Part shown: positions 1-10,329 of the stretch, piece by piece | Layout of the letters: every line of letters begins with the position of its first letter | How positions within the stretch are numbered: position 1 is the first letter of the stretch | From: Parascedosporium putredinis | Lineage: Eukaryota; Ascomycota; Sordariomycetes; Microascales; Microascaceae | Direction of reading: 5' to 3' | Length of the DNA stretch: 64,000 bases | Assembly (NCBI GenBank): GCA_949357655.1 | Contig: CASHTG010000012.1 | Span: 2,852,001-2,916,000 of the forward strand | Translations under genes and position numbers: made by a program | The notes under the pieces: generated by a model | Told to the model about the DNA's origin: nothing | What the model saw: only the letters and a program-made list of their open reading frames with translations | The model's database searches: none

Positions 1-1899
1 AAGCGTCATTATCACATTCAACTTTTCAGGTTCTCTTCGACGTCGCCTCCCGGCCACCTTTTCCCTATCGGGCATCGCTACTCGTGAGCCTCGGGCCTCG
101 TATATCGGGGCCGGGTTTCCTCGACAGCCTGCACTTTCGTCCCTTGCAGCTTCGTGGTTGAGAGATTGCAGGTTGTAATTGAAGATAGAGGACGGCGGTG
201 TGTATGAGAGGGAGTTCTAGTATATGTGTGCCCATGTTGGGATAATACTTCATCAGGCTATTCTGTCGCTCTGCTGGTACCATATTACTTGTACATCATG
301 ATGTGCTTTTCTACTGCGCCGCTCGGTGAGTGCAGGCCAGCCTTCGGATATAACACTCCGCCATCTTTCCAGAGCGACACGGGTGGACGCCCACTTTGCG
401 AGAACCCAGTCTAATGATGCCTGGCAATCTCATTTAGAGGTGCACTGCTGTTATCGCTTGTGCGTGTCTCTGTGTCACCCATTATCAATTCGAACACTAG
501 CATTGAGAGAGGGGGCGTTCCCCTATACAAAAGGTTGCGCGTCTTCCCTACACTACTTTCACGGGATCCAGTACTTGGACCTGGTCATTTCAAGAAGGGT
601 CCATCCATTTGTCAGTCTGATCTTGGGCAGAGACCCTGTTCCGCCTTGTATGTGCCGTGTCTTGCACATCCTGACAAGAGAGGCAGGGGTCGCTGCTGAC
701 GGTGAGACAAATGCTCGGTGAGGACCAACAGGGTCGGCGTTCGAACATGAGAGGTGTCGTTCGAGAGCTGCGTGGTTGCACTTTGCTGTTGGCTTGAAAA
801 GTCTAGCGGCCCAAGTCCCTACTTGTGAAAAAGGCTCTCCTTTCTCATGCCAAGACCAATAGTTGCAAGGTCAGGTCATGTAGTGGTTAGGAAGATGAGT
901 CCCCCTTAAAATGAAAAAGAAAAGAAGAAGAAGAAGAAGAAAGATGAGGGAAAAAAAGGAAAGCCAAGTCCCACTCCCATCAAAGCCCCTGGGCTGACCA
1001 AACCTGGCCAGACCAGACCAGAAATGTCTCGGAGCAGGCCTGGGTTGCCCCAAGACTTGTGGAGCATAACGGGTTTGGGGGAAGTGCGAGAAGGGTCAAG
1101 GGATTCTGATGGCGAAGTTTTGCGGGGAAAGCCCCGGCTCCGATGAGATGGAATGAATGATCGGAGTCTCGGGGCGGCCAAGATACGAGTGCACGTATGA
1201 GCTACAAGAATTGCGTACCCACCCGTCAATAATCCCGTTGCCTTCACGCCCAAGGTATCCTCCACTGATAACACTCGTCGAGCTCCGAAAAAGCGACACC
1301 CCGAGCTTGGGTGGCCCAAGCTACACTCGAACAAGGTATTTCCTTAATCTAGTTGTCCCAGGGACGCGCACCCTTTTCTTCGAAAGATACCATGTCGACA
1401 ACGGTAAAAATGTTCATGCTGGTCCAAGGCTGGGGAAAGTGGGCCAGACGGCTGATCGGACGAGCGCTGAGGCTCACGGCCAAGCGAATGAAACTTGGTC
1501 TTCAGAGGGATGAAGCAGGGGTCCCGGTGAGCGCTCACCTTGATCAGGTCAAGAAGCTTTCGCCATCCCTTCACACACCCCCGTCCGCGAAAGATGACTT
1601 GCTACCGACAACGAGGTTCTCATTTCCGGAGCTTCCCAACTCCGCTCACTCGGCGTCTTTTTTCTCCCTCTCCCGCACGCTCACACGCCCAGTGGACAAT
1701 CGCATATTCCACACCCATCCACCCACATCTTACCCTTGGCTTGAGGTTGATATGAAGGATATGAATACGCAACCTCACGGGCCACGTCTCAGCCTTCCTC
1801 CGGCCCTCCCCCGCCTCCATGGGCAAAGTGATAGGTTGTTTCTCATCCTTTGGATTGTTCGAGACTCACCAACGAAAAAAAGACCCTACCCCACTCACA
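1..1899. other. No recognised gene
   Basis: Open frames in this stretch are short, overlap on both strands and show no family I recognise. There is a GAA-rich purine tract around 905-960 and a pyrimidine-rich tract around 1660-1700. The stretch holds the 3' flank of the leftward gene that ends at 1900. Nothing else can be supported. Confidence 0.5.
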
Positions 1900-2708
1900 C
1901 TATGAAAATCTCCTCCGCTTGCGTCGCTCGGCAGATCTGATTTGTAGATTGGAGACCGTGAGGGATGATGGCAGGCTGGAATCGTCACCTATGCGAGGAG
2001 GATCGGCGGCCTGTTCACCCGTCTCCGCCTCCACCTTGCCGTCTCCATTTCCCCCAATATCCTCACCTTCTGTGAAGACAAGGTCGCCCCTCTTTCCGAG
2101 TGCCTCCTTACCTGCCTCTTCAAGGAGGATGCCAAGGGCGAGAAGAGCCGTCTCATCCATGCTCGCCTCGTTTATGTTTCGCCGACCGACGTAGTGCGCT
2201 TCACGTCTGCCATGATCCCCGAGAGCGTCGTAGAAGCGACTCGCGTACGAGTGAACGGACTTGAGGAGATCGCTCGATGGCAGGATCCCTTGTCCCCGCC
2301 TGGCAAGTCTCGCTCGTGCGCCATGTAGATGTCGTGATGCGGCCACCGATCAGGGCTTCCTTGCGACGAAAGAGCACCTCTTCAGGCGCCAGCGTCGTGT
2401 TCTTCGTGGAATGCCTTTTGGCCCTAGGCTCTTGCAGCGGAGCCTCGTCTGTCCGAAGGTTCCAGGCGATGTCTGGACGGGATGATATTCTCCCTACATG
2501 CTTCGGCCACTGCCAATTAGAGGAAACGAACTCGCGTTGCGAGGAAATGAGCATTGCGACGAACCGGCAACTGCATCGAAAACGGTAGCCTGGCGACGAC
2601 GTTGCCCATCCGGAGTATCGGGTGCAGGCGTGCCTTGACCGCCGCTTCTCACCGATGGCGAGGGAGATAGTCGGTAGGATCCTCATCCTGCTCACTCGGT
2701 GAAGACAT
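1900..2708 (-). CDS. Conserved fungal protein of unknown function (frame-broken in this sequence)
   Basis: I do not recognise a function, but the sequence resembles a family I recall as conserved hypothetical proteins of filamentous fungi. The likely start is the ATG at 2708, giving MSSPSEQDEDPTDY, followed by a GTGAG donor at 2652; the acceptor is not resolved. Downstream, conserved-looking blocks lie in all three minus frames in the right order: PDIAWNLRTDE, then EVLFRRKEALIGGR, then HDIYMAHERDLPGGDKG (about 2340-2290), then ILPSSDLLKSVHSYASRFYD and SMDETALLALGILLEEAG to the TAG at 1900. Two frame changes near 2290 and 2340 would join them, like the single-base losses seen in other genes here. 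The C-terminus is basic (RKRRR), a possible nuclear signal (inference). Gene existence is fairly sure, exon borders are not. Confidence 0.6.
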
Positions 2709-3350
2709 CGTGCGGGCCACTAGTTGGGCTCGTTTAAACCTCAATAGAGTCAAAAGGTGAGACCGGGTTAAGTCGGCCGATGTGTGAGGCCGGAAGAGAA
2801 GTTGTATGACGCCGCCCGGCTCACTCGATGTTTGCCCCTAGTGTTATAAGCGTAAAGGAGGAAAGCTGAACATAGGAGATCCGTTGCCAATCTTTTTCCG
2901 CTCTCTGATTATTTCCCACTTTCCTCTCACAGGTCTAGAATGGTCTGAATTGAGCCTCTAGTACTGGCACGGGAGAGGCCTACAGGTAGGATGTTGACCT
3001 TGGGGATAAAGTGAAGACGAGGAGAGAAGGAGCGTATGAGTCTCGACGTTGAAGTGGGAGTCGGGAATATTTTAGTGGGGGAGGAACGTTGCCTTATGGC
3101 AGATGATGTCATCTGTCAAATAACTATTTCGTCTTGCGGCGTTGACGATGATAGTAAGTGCACAACCTACCGAGACACACACTCATTGACGAATACATCG
3201 CGTTGCCCTCTACTAGATAAAAAGCGCGAGATACAACGTAAAAGGTAATATAGCAACAGAGGGAACAAAGAGGGAGCTTGGATTTCCCCGCTAGTGGCTA
3301 GGCCAGCCTTGCGCCTCCTCCTCTAGACGCCTCCACCCCTCTTAGAATGA

Positions 3351-4878
3351 ATGCAGGACCGCCTGTTTTCCCGCGAGGCCGGGTCGCTGGCCCCTCATGA
3401 GTTTGCCAAAACCGTCACGACCGACTTCCTCCGGTCTTTCGGTTTCGCGCAGGACCACCGGTTTGACGGCGCGAGTGGCAAGCGCGCCGGGGATGGCGTC
3501 GACCGTGGTGGCCGCGATATTCACGATACCGCCGTCCTAGCCCACGGCGGCGGCGCGAACAGCCTCGCGATAGAAAAGTTTGATGGGAAAATGTGAGTCG
3601 CTCCATTGGCTCCACATAAAACCAGCTTCCTGCCTCTCGCTCACTCTTCTGACTCCTTTATTTTTTCGTAGAATGGTGTCCGGCGGCGCGGACGGGTCGA
3701 TCAGGATATGGGACCTTGAGTCCTGCCCCGACCCCACCAGCCGTGTTTGTACCGTCCCTTGAGCGCCATCGGAAGGCAGCGCCCGGCGCTTTTCATGGAA
3801 GGCCACATCAGCGGCGTGACCCACGTAGACTTTCACCCCTTCAAAAAGGATTACTTCCTCACCGGGTCCTTTGACAAGTCTCTAAAGTTGTGGTCCTGCG
3901 CCACGTCGGCTGTCACCGCGCACTACGACATAAAATCCAAGGTCTTTGCGCACGCCGCGAGCCCCATCTCCTCCAGTCCCGTCATCGCCTGCGCCACCCA
4001 AGATTCCAACGTGCGCCTCGTGGACTTGAGGACCAACTCCTCGGCCCGGAGCCTACTCGCGAGCGGCGGCGCCGTCTTCTCCGTCGCCTGGAGCCCCCGC
4101 CATGAGCGGGTCCTCGCTAGCGGCCACGCGGACGGGAAAGCGCGCGTCTGGGACGTTCGCCGCGCCCTCAGCCCCTCGGCATGCTGGACATGGAGGACTC
4201 GCTCGGCATCCTCCACCGGTACAACCATGCCATGGCGTCCGGCCTGGGTTGGAGCTACATGCCAAAAGTGCGCGAGGCCGCCACCGCCCACGCTGACGCG
4301 GTCAACGGCCTTGCTTGGACGGATGACGGCAACTACATCATAACGGCCGGGCTCGATAGGCGTATCCGCGTATGGAACGCTGCTACGGGGGCCAACACCC
4401 TTGCGGGATTCGGCTCTACCGTCCGGAACTCCACTATCGGACCTCTACACATGGTCATCCCTCCGAGCAACCTCACTGGAGGATGCCGCGAGCTTCTTTT
4501 CTGGCCTAATGAGCAAGAGATTCTCGTTTTTGACCTACACGAGGGCTACGTCGTCTCGCGTATGAGGGTACCTGGATCCTCTTCTACTGGCTTCGACTAT
4601 TCCTCAAAGAATAGAATAACGTGCATGGCTTGGCGCGGTGCTGGCGGTGCCCGCCGACTGCTTGGGCCCGATATGGGAGGTGCGACCGCCGCGGGTGGCA
4701 TCTATACATCGCATGCGGACGGTCATATTCGGGCCTGGCTCCCCGGATCACCGATAAGGACGAGATCAAGGATGACGCTGAGACTGGGAGCGACGAAGAG
4801 GATACGAGGAAGCGGAAGCGACAGGTGCTTGACGATGCATATAGGAGTCTGATGGGCAAACAGGTCACGTTTACTTGA
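3351..4878 (+). CDS. WD40 DNA-repair factor, CSA/ERCC8/Rad28 family
   Basis: Member of the Cockayne syndrome A family, the substrate-recognition WD40 subunit of a CUL4-DDB1 ubiquitin ligase acting in transcription-coupled repair in the nucleus (family knowledge). Exon 1 is 3351-3592, with an intron of 79 bases (GTGAGT to TTCGTAG); exon 2 starts at 3672. WD repeats are visible: VSGGADGSIRIWDLE, TGSFDKSLKLW, ASGHADGKARVWDVRR, ITAGLDRRIRVWNA and YTSHADGHIRAWLP. The C-terminus has the family's acidic then basic tail TRKRKRQVLDDAYRSL ending VTFT. About 480 residues, normal for the family. The frame changes three times (near 3730-3750, near 4175, near 4745), each explained by one missing base, at least two in CCCC runs. 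Because homology continues across each break I call it a gene with sequence errors. The first ATG in frame with the conserved N-terminus is 3351; an ATG at 3347 is out of frame. Confidence 0.9.
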
Positions 4879-5360
4879 GGAGGTATCAATGATGCTTCGC
4901 ATATTGCAACTTCTCGGTGTTTAGTTTCATCATGTTCTTTTCTTCTTCTTTCTAGATCGAGGCATACGGAATTACAAGGCGTATACCGGTATCTTGTGGG
5001 TACCCCGAAGATCTCCAGAACCTTCCCCTTCATCCTCCGCCTCTATAAAAGTCGACACACAGCATCGACTCATGACCGAACCCGAAGATACCATCCCCAC
5101 TCGACAACCTCAGGGCGAGTCGTAATTTCCTGATTGAGATTCTCGACGTGGGTTCGGACAAGTTCTTCGCTGAAAATGCCAAAGATCAGCCACCCTTGCT
5201 CCCGGCCTGGACGCCCCTCTTGGTGAACGCAAAGGCCAACGCTCTTCGGGAGGCTCACTGGGGTGGGGCAGTGGCTCCCGGTAGGCGGTATGAAGTACAT
5301 TGCCGACTCTATATGCTCAGAGAGATACCTCGGTATATGTGGGAGAATACCGAATAGGTG
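4879..5360 (+). other. Possible small gene downstream of CSA, unrecognised
   Basis: A CTATAAAA box lies at 5042-5049, about 23 bases before an ATG at 5072. That ATG opens only 17 codons, but a second plus frame running to a stop at 5357 looks protein-like (RNFLIEILDVGSDKFFAENA, then LREIPRYMWENTE at the end). Joining the two needs a frame change near 5120, as in neighbouring genes. I do not recognise the product. The box is too close to the ATG for a normal leader, so it could be chance. Low confidence. Confidence 0.25.
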
Positions 5361-5956
5361 TCTGTCCTTCGCTGTTTTGGTTGAAAGCATACGCATCCCT
5401 TGGCTGCTCTTCTCGTGGGGCGGTTTGTCGGCCTGTTTGGGCCAGTGCCTTGCCCGGTTGGTGTGGTATCCCGAACCAGAGCTGTTTTTCTCAAAGCCAG
5501 GTGCACATTGCATATGTGTTGACTTGGGAAGACGACGACTTTCTTGCAGCAAAGGAGGGAGAGAGAAACAAGAGACGTTAGGAATTCTTGTATTGCAGGG
5601 AGCCCCTAATCAACCTGCCTTTCCCACTGGCCAAACGCGAGGCCTAGTCCAAATGCAGCGCTTCCGTCCCGAGGAGCGCCAAATACGAAGAAATGAGAGA
5701 GATGCAAATCGCTTTACACGTTAATCGAAGGGGTTTTACTTTGGAAAGTAAAGAAATACAAATATGGGAGAAGGAAACCCAATGGAGGTGAGGGAAATCA
5801 TCATGAAGTAGTAGAGACATTGAACTGAAAAAGAAAAAGAAAAAGAAAAAGAAAAGGGAAAAGAAAAGGAACGCAAGAAGTAAAAAAGGCTGAGTCGCTT
5901 TGGGTATTCCGGATGCTCCATCCCCGCCAAACATTTTTTTGAGCTGGAGACGCATC
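5361..5956. other. Intergenic, low-complexity
   Basis: No gene seen. A (GAAAAA)n-type purine microsatellite lies around 5827-5860, close to the 3' end of the leftward WSC gene. Confidence 0.5.
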
Positions 5957-6904
5957 TTACGTAGTCTTCCTCCACAAGCTGAGGTAGAAGAAGCCACCGC
6001 AGTTCTCCGCTCCCGCTTCGGAGCCACTGCAGTGGTCGGCGCAGTGCCAGGGGGCACGGCTTTCGTACGGGTGAGCTCTTCGCCGCAGTAGCACTGGGAG
6101 CCGAACTCGGTGCCAAAGTACTTGAAGCGCCCGCAAAATACGGCGCACTGGGCGTTGGTCATGGTATCGCGGTTAGAAGAGTTGTTGGCGAGTGTGCGGT
6201 CCGAGGCGTCCTCGTAGCAGCCCATGTACTCGTAGCCGGCAACGACGATATCGGTTTCGGTGGGGTAAACGTCGGGCGAGGTTTTTGTGGAATCACTGCT
6301 TCCGGTACTCGTTCTGCAATTTGTTTCGGTCAGCTTGTCGAGGATCCCATTGTCTCTCCCCGCACTTTCTCCGTTCTTTCTCCCCCTCCCTCATGTGCGC
6401 CTTCTTGTTCTTGCTCGACATGCGCAGCAGCTTGGAGGGAGGGTAAAGGGTTGCCAAAAGATGGGTTTGCATGTACGCGCAAAGTGGAGCGCGATATATC
6501 ATGAGATGCTATGGGCAAGAAGGCACTTACGGTGTGGGTGTCGCGTTTACAAAGCTTGCGAGCTTATCCTCTAGGGTACCGATCTTGGATCCGAAAAGCC
6601 CGCCAATAAGAGCGATAACGGCCACCAAAAGGACAATTATCGACGCGATGATTAGAGTCGACCTCCTCATGCCGGCTACACGCTTCTCAGGCGGCGTGAA
6701 GGCCTCCTGGCCGACATAGGTGCCCATTACCGCGGTCCCCGGGTATGATGATGGGGCGTAGGGGTTGCCATACGGCTGCTTGTCCTGGGTCGGGTCATTG
6801 GGGACCACCTGGAGGCCGTCATACTGATGTTCGAGATCCTGATTCATGGCGAACGGCGTATATTGGTGGTTCTGGGAGGGCGGCCGAGTCGGGATGGACG
6901 ACAT
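5957..6904 (-). CDS. Single-pass membrane protein with C-terminal WSC domain
   Basis: Probable cell-surface protein with an extracellular carbohydrate-binding WSC domain (family knowledge). Exon 1 is 6904-6531; the GTAAGT donor at 6530 and TTGCAG acceptor give exon 2 from 6313. The N-terminal 80 residues are polar and rich in Pro, Tyr and Gln, followed by a basic KR...RR patch and one hydrophobic helix (about residues 83-105), so the N-terminus is probably cytoplasmic and the C-terminus outside. A Ser/Thr-rich linker leads to the WSC domain: YMGCYEDASDRTL, MTNAQCAVFCG, GSQCYCGEEL, then ENCGGFFYLSLW before the stop. The last block is in another frame; one missing base near 6065-6085 joins them. 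There is no signal peptide. Unlike yeast Wsc sensors the WSC domain is at the C-terminus, so a cell-wall-integrity sensor role is not assured. Confidence 0.8.
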
Positions 6905-8629
6905 AAAAGTGAGGAGGAGGAAAGAGGTCCAACAAAAGACAACGGAGCACGATAAAAGAGAGAGGGGAAGAGAGACAAGTGTATTGAGTACGAGCCCCCT
7001 ACGTGCGTGCCCTGTGGAGTCAGATTAGGATTGTCCTTGCTGCCGAAGTAGCCGTTGGCCGGGTTCGTTGGTGCTCAGAGACGTGAAGAACAGAAAAATT
7101 GGTTGACGACGATCAATGGAAACCGGCTGACGTTACCGCAGGAATGAGCAGGCAGTTCAGGACAGGGTGAGTTATCTACGAGTAAGACAAGAAGGCATTG
7201 ATTAACAACGGATCCTGGGATAGTATTATTATGTGGGGAGCCTGAAGAACAGCACCACGACCTGGCGAGTACAAAATTCTCAATGTCGAATCCCGCGCGG
7301 GACGCTCAAGGCAAGAAGCCACGCAGGGCCACGATTGGCCGACAGCGCGGACTTGGAATCCAGGAACGGTCGAGAGCCCGTACCGCTCTTCCGGTCTGTC
7401 GTGTAATATTAGTGGTAGCGGACAAGTATTAGGCGCCGCACAGTCCTTTGACCCCTTCCCCTTCCCCTGCTCCTTCTGGCCTTCATCCTGAAGGACACTT
7501 GCTCGACGGTCGGGTCTCCAACCCGACCGTGCATGATGCATGGATTGTCTGCCTGCTTGCTGGTTTCCTCTATTAGTATTAACCAAGGCAAGACTTGAGT
7601 GGATGACAAAGCTGCTCCAGCGAAGCCTGCGGGAGCGAAGTAACAAAAGGACCTTCATTGTTCTTTCTGAGATGGCTGCGCCTCGTAGGGCTTGCCGAGG
7701 GATCAATATCTTCAGCTCATGTACGAAGTAAATGCAGCAGACCTCGGAAAACGAACGACCAGCGAGCTAACTGCACTGAGGAGAATCGACACGAAGCCAT
7801 TCGAGCCTTCAGTGCAACGGTCAATGTTGTGCTGTGCTGAGCCCGATTGATCCTTCGCGACCGAGAGGAAGACTCGTCCCCGATGAGCCAGCCCATCAAC
7901 TCTGAGAGGGGAGGTCTCGCAGATAGTCATTGGCGGACGGGACAGCCCTTGCCGCACCCTCCACCACGTAAGAGAAAAAAACGGGGCGAAGGATTTCGCG
8001 CTGTGACATGATAATCTCACAACCGTTCCATCAGCCCATCAGAAAGAATTTGGAGGTGAAGGGAAATTTGTGACAGGTATCGGCTTTTGGGTTGAGCAAT
8101 CCGATACCTCTTCCTCCTCACCTGAAGCGAGGCCCTTTCCTTGTGGGTTGAAACACAAGGATTTCTCCCATCTCGTCGTCCTCTCAAAGCGCACAAGACG
8201 CAAAGCAGCAAACTTGGTGAACCCTCCATGCTTCGTTCAGGAGGTTGAACACGAACGAAGAAAAAAGGGTGGTAGGAGAACCATCACCACATGTACTCGT
8301 GAAGTCGCATAAAAGGAACTAGGCCATCATTGATTTCCAATCCGATGATACTGCTTTTCCCGTCTTTGCCCGGTTTCCTCTTCCTCTTTTCTGAGGCTTA
8401 GCTGCTCCTCTCTGCTCTCCCGGCCTCATGGCGGAGCCTGGGGAACAGGGGTTAAGGTTAGGGGCTTGAGCACGGCCGCGCGAGACAGCTAGCCCTATGA
8501 AAGGTGGGTGGAGAATAATTCCAAGCGATAAGCGCGCAATCAAAGGAGTTGAGGCTAGCTGACAACTGCCAATGTCATTGACGAGTACTTGAAGAAGCCG
8601 GGCGAATCAACTCTGCTTCTAAAGGACCC
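6905..8629. other. Intergenic, no gene seen
   Basis: Holds the upstream region of the WSC gene and the left flank of the retrotransposon block. Open frames are short and unconvincing. Base composition is normal until the Copia LTR begins at 8635. Confidence 0.5.
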
Positions 8630-8634
8630 CCAAG
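8630..8634. repeat. Target-site duplication CCAAG (left)
   Basis: CCAAG immediately precedes the left LTR and is repeated right after the right LTR at 27308-27312, as expected for a 5-bp duplication made by retrotransposon integration. Confidence 0.8.
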
Positions 8635-8874
8635 TATTGAACAGGGGGTAAAATGCTATTCGTATTCGCTGCTTAGATCCTTCTAATAGATCCGTTTCTA
8701 TAGGGGAATTCCTGCCCCTTTTATAGATGATATTTCTAGGATATTTACATGATCCGTTTTTCATCGGCCGCTCTAGTTAGATATAAAGGTAAACGCTATC
8801 CGGATGTGGATATAGCAAATAATGCTTCCGGATTCAGTATTAGTTCAGATATCCTATCCTTCTACCCTTTAATA
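8635..8874 (-). repeat. Copia LTR, left copy (3' LTR)
   Basis: Nearly identical to 27071-27307 over its whole length; differences are mostly C/T or G/A. Contains the shared stretch GTAAAATGCT through CCGGATGTGG to CACCCTT-type end. The last bases read TTTAATA where the right copy has TTCAACA, two CA to TA changes typical of RIP. Confidence 0.85.
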
Positions 8875-9917
8875 TACCCCTATCTAGAAGACCTTAGATA
8901 TCTATATTATCTAGATACTTGATTTCTATAAGACCTATTAGTTTGATAAAATACTGATATTTCTAATATAGAAGGATCTTTATAAGTCTATTAGTAGCTA
9001 TCTTATCTATCTATATCTAGCTAATAGATATCTTTCTATATTATACTTCTTACTATAGCTAATAGTAATAGATATTAATATAATATAGCTATATATATAG
9101 GTAGAAACTATCCTATATTAGTAGCCTGATTATTTATAGGTTATTATATAATATCTATAGACTATTATCTAATAATAGACTAATATTATTAAATAGTTAT
9201 TCTATACTAATCTATTCCTTTACTACTATAGAGATTATAAGATATTCTACTTCTATAGATAATATAGTTATAGTATCCTATTATCCTAACTTCTATATAA
9301 TAGGTCTACTAAAGAGCTTTATTATATATCCTTAGCTAGACTTTCTATTATCTATATTATTAGTAAATACTATATTACTATAGTATATAAAGTTAGCTAA
9401 TCAGCTATTAGAATGATTATTATTATTAGATAGACTATTAAAATTATATTAGATTCTAATATTCTTTATTTCTAATAGATATTAGATTAGATTATCTATA
9501 GTATCTATATAGTCTTATATAGGTAATAGGGTATAGTAGGTGAGTTTAATATATACCTTAAAGGTGTTAGGCTATAGAATAATATAGATATATAAGATAG
9601 ATCTTATCTTCCCTAATATCTAGTAATAAGTAATTTTAAAAGAACTTAGCTTTCTTCTTTAGCTTTTATAGGCTTTATCTTTATTAGAATCTTAGTTAGT
9701 TTTACTTCTAATATAATACTATATTTTATAGCTATCTTATTAATATAGTTAGCTATTAATAGCTATAGTAGCTATTACTACTAATTATAAGTAATATAGA
9801 TCTTTAAAAACTATTAGGCTAGGTTACTACCTATTAGCTTAACCTTCTTTTATAGCTATTAGATGATTTACTATTAGTAATAGGTATCTTTTAGTCTAAA
9901 TAGTATTAGTAGGTTAT
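8875..9917 (-). mobile_element. Copia 3' coding remnant (RT end and RNase H)
   Basis: RIP-degraded remainder of the Copia pol gene between its 3' LTR and the inserted Gypsy element. The RNase H relic lies at about 9239-9268; sequence to its right (9300-9900) reads on the minus strand like the end of a Copia reverse transcriptase, but with many stops. Not functional. Confidence 0.6.
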
Positions 9918-10329
9918 TATTATAATAAAATATTATACTACTTACTTATAGTTAGTTAAACTATCTATAAGTAAGTTAGTAGGTAAGATAGTACTATCTA
10001 TCTTTTTAAGGTAATTATAGGTAACTTAGTTCTATATATACTATACCTATTTATATTATAATAGAGTAAGGTAGGTATTAATATATTTAGAGGTAAGTTC
10101 TTATCTTTTCTATCTAGGGGATTACTATCTTTTTATATCTTCTATTAGCTAGCTCTTACTTACTAATATCTAATAGTAATCCCTTCTTTAGGTTACTAGC
10201 TATAGTAGTGATCACTTACTATTATATTTTACTAATAATTACTTATTATAATAGTAGTTCCTTACTTAAATAGGGGTTTACTAACTATTACTAATATTTA
10301 CTACCTAGTAAATATCTATTAGTATAATA
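9918..10329 (-). repeat. Gypsy LTR A (3' LTR of the complete element)
   Basis: 412 bp, same length and alignment as 19769-20180 and as the reverse complement of 25215-25626. Begins TATTATAATAAAAT and ends AGTATAATA; differences between copies are almost all transitions. Confidence 0.85.

Noticed and set aside
1353..1940. 195-codon plus-strand frame
   Set aside because: Low-complexity His/Pro/Ser/Thr sequence, no recognisable domain, overlaps the end of the minus-strand gene.
3351..4878. CSA homologue as a pseudogene
   Set aside because: All WD repeats and the C-terminal signature are intact across the breaks, and the same kind of break affects most other conserved genes here.
8450..8466. 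GGTTAAGGTTAGGGG resembling a telomere repeat
   Set aside because: Barely two imperfect units; no support for an interstitial telomere.
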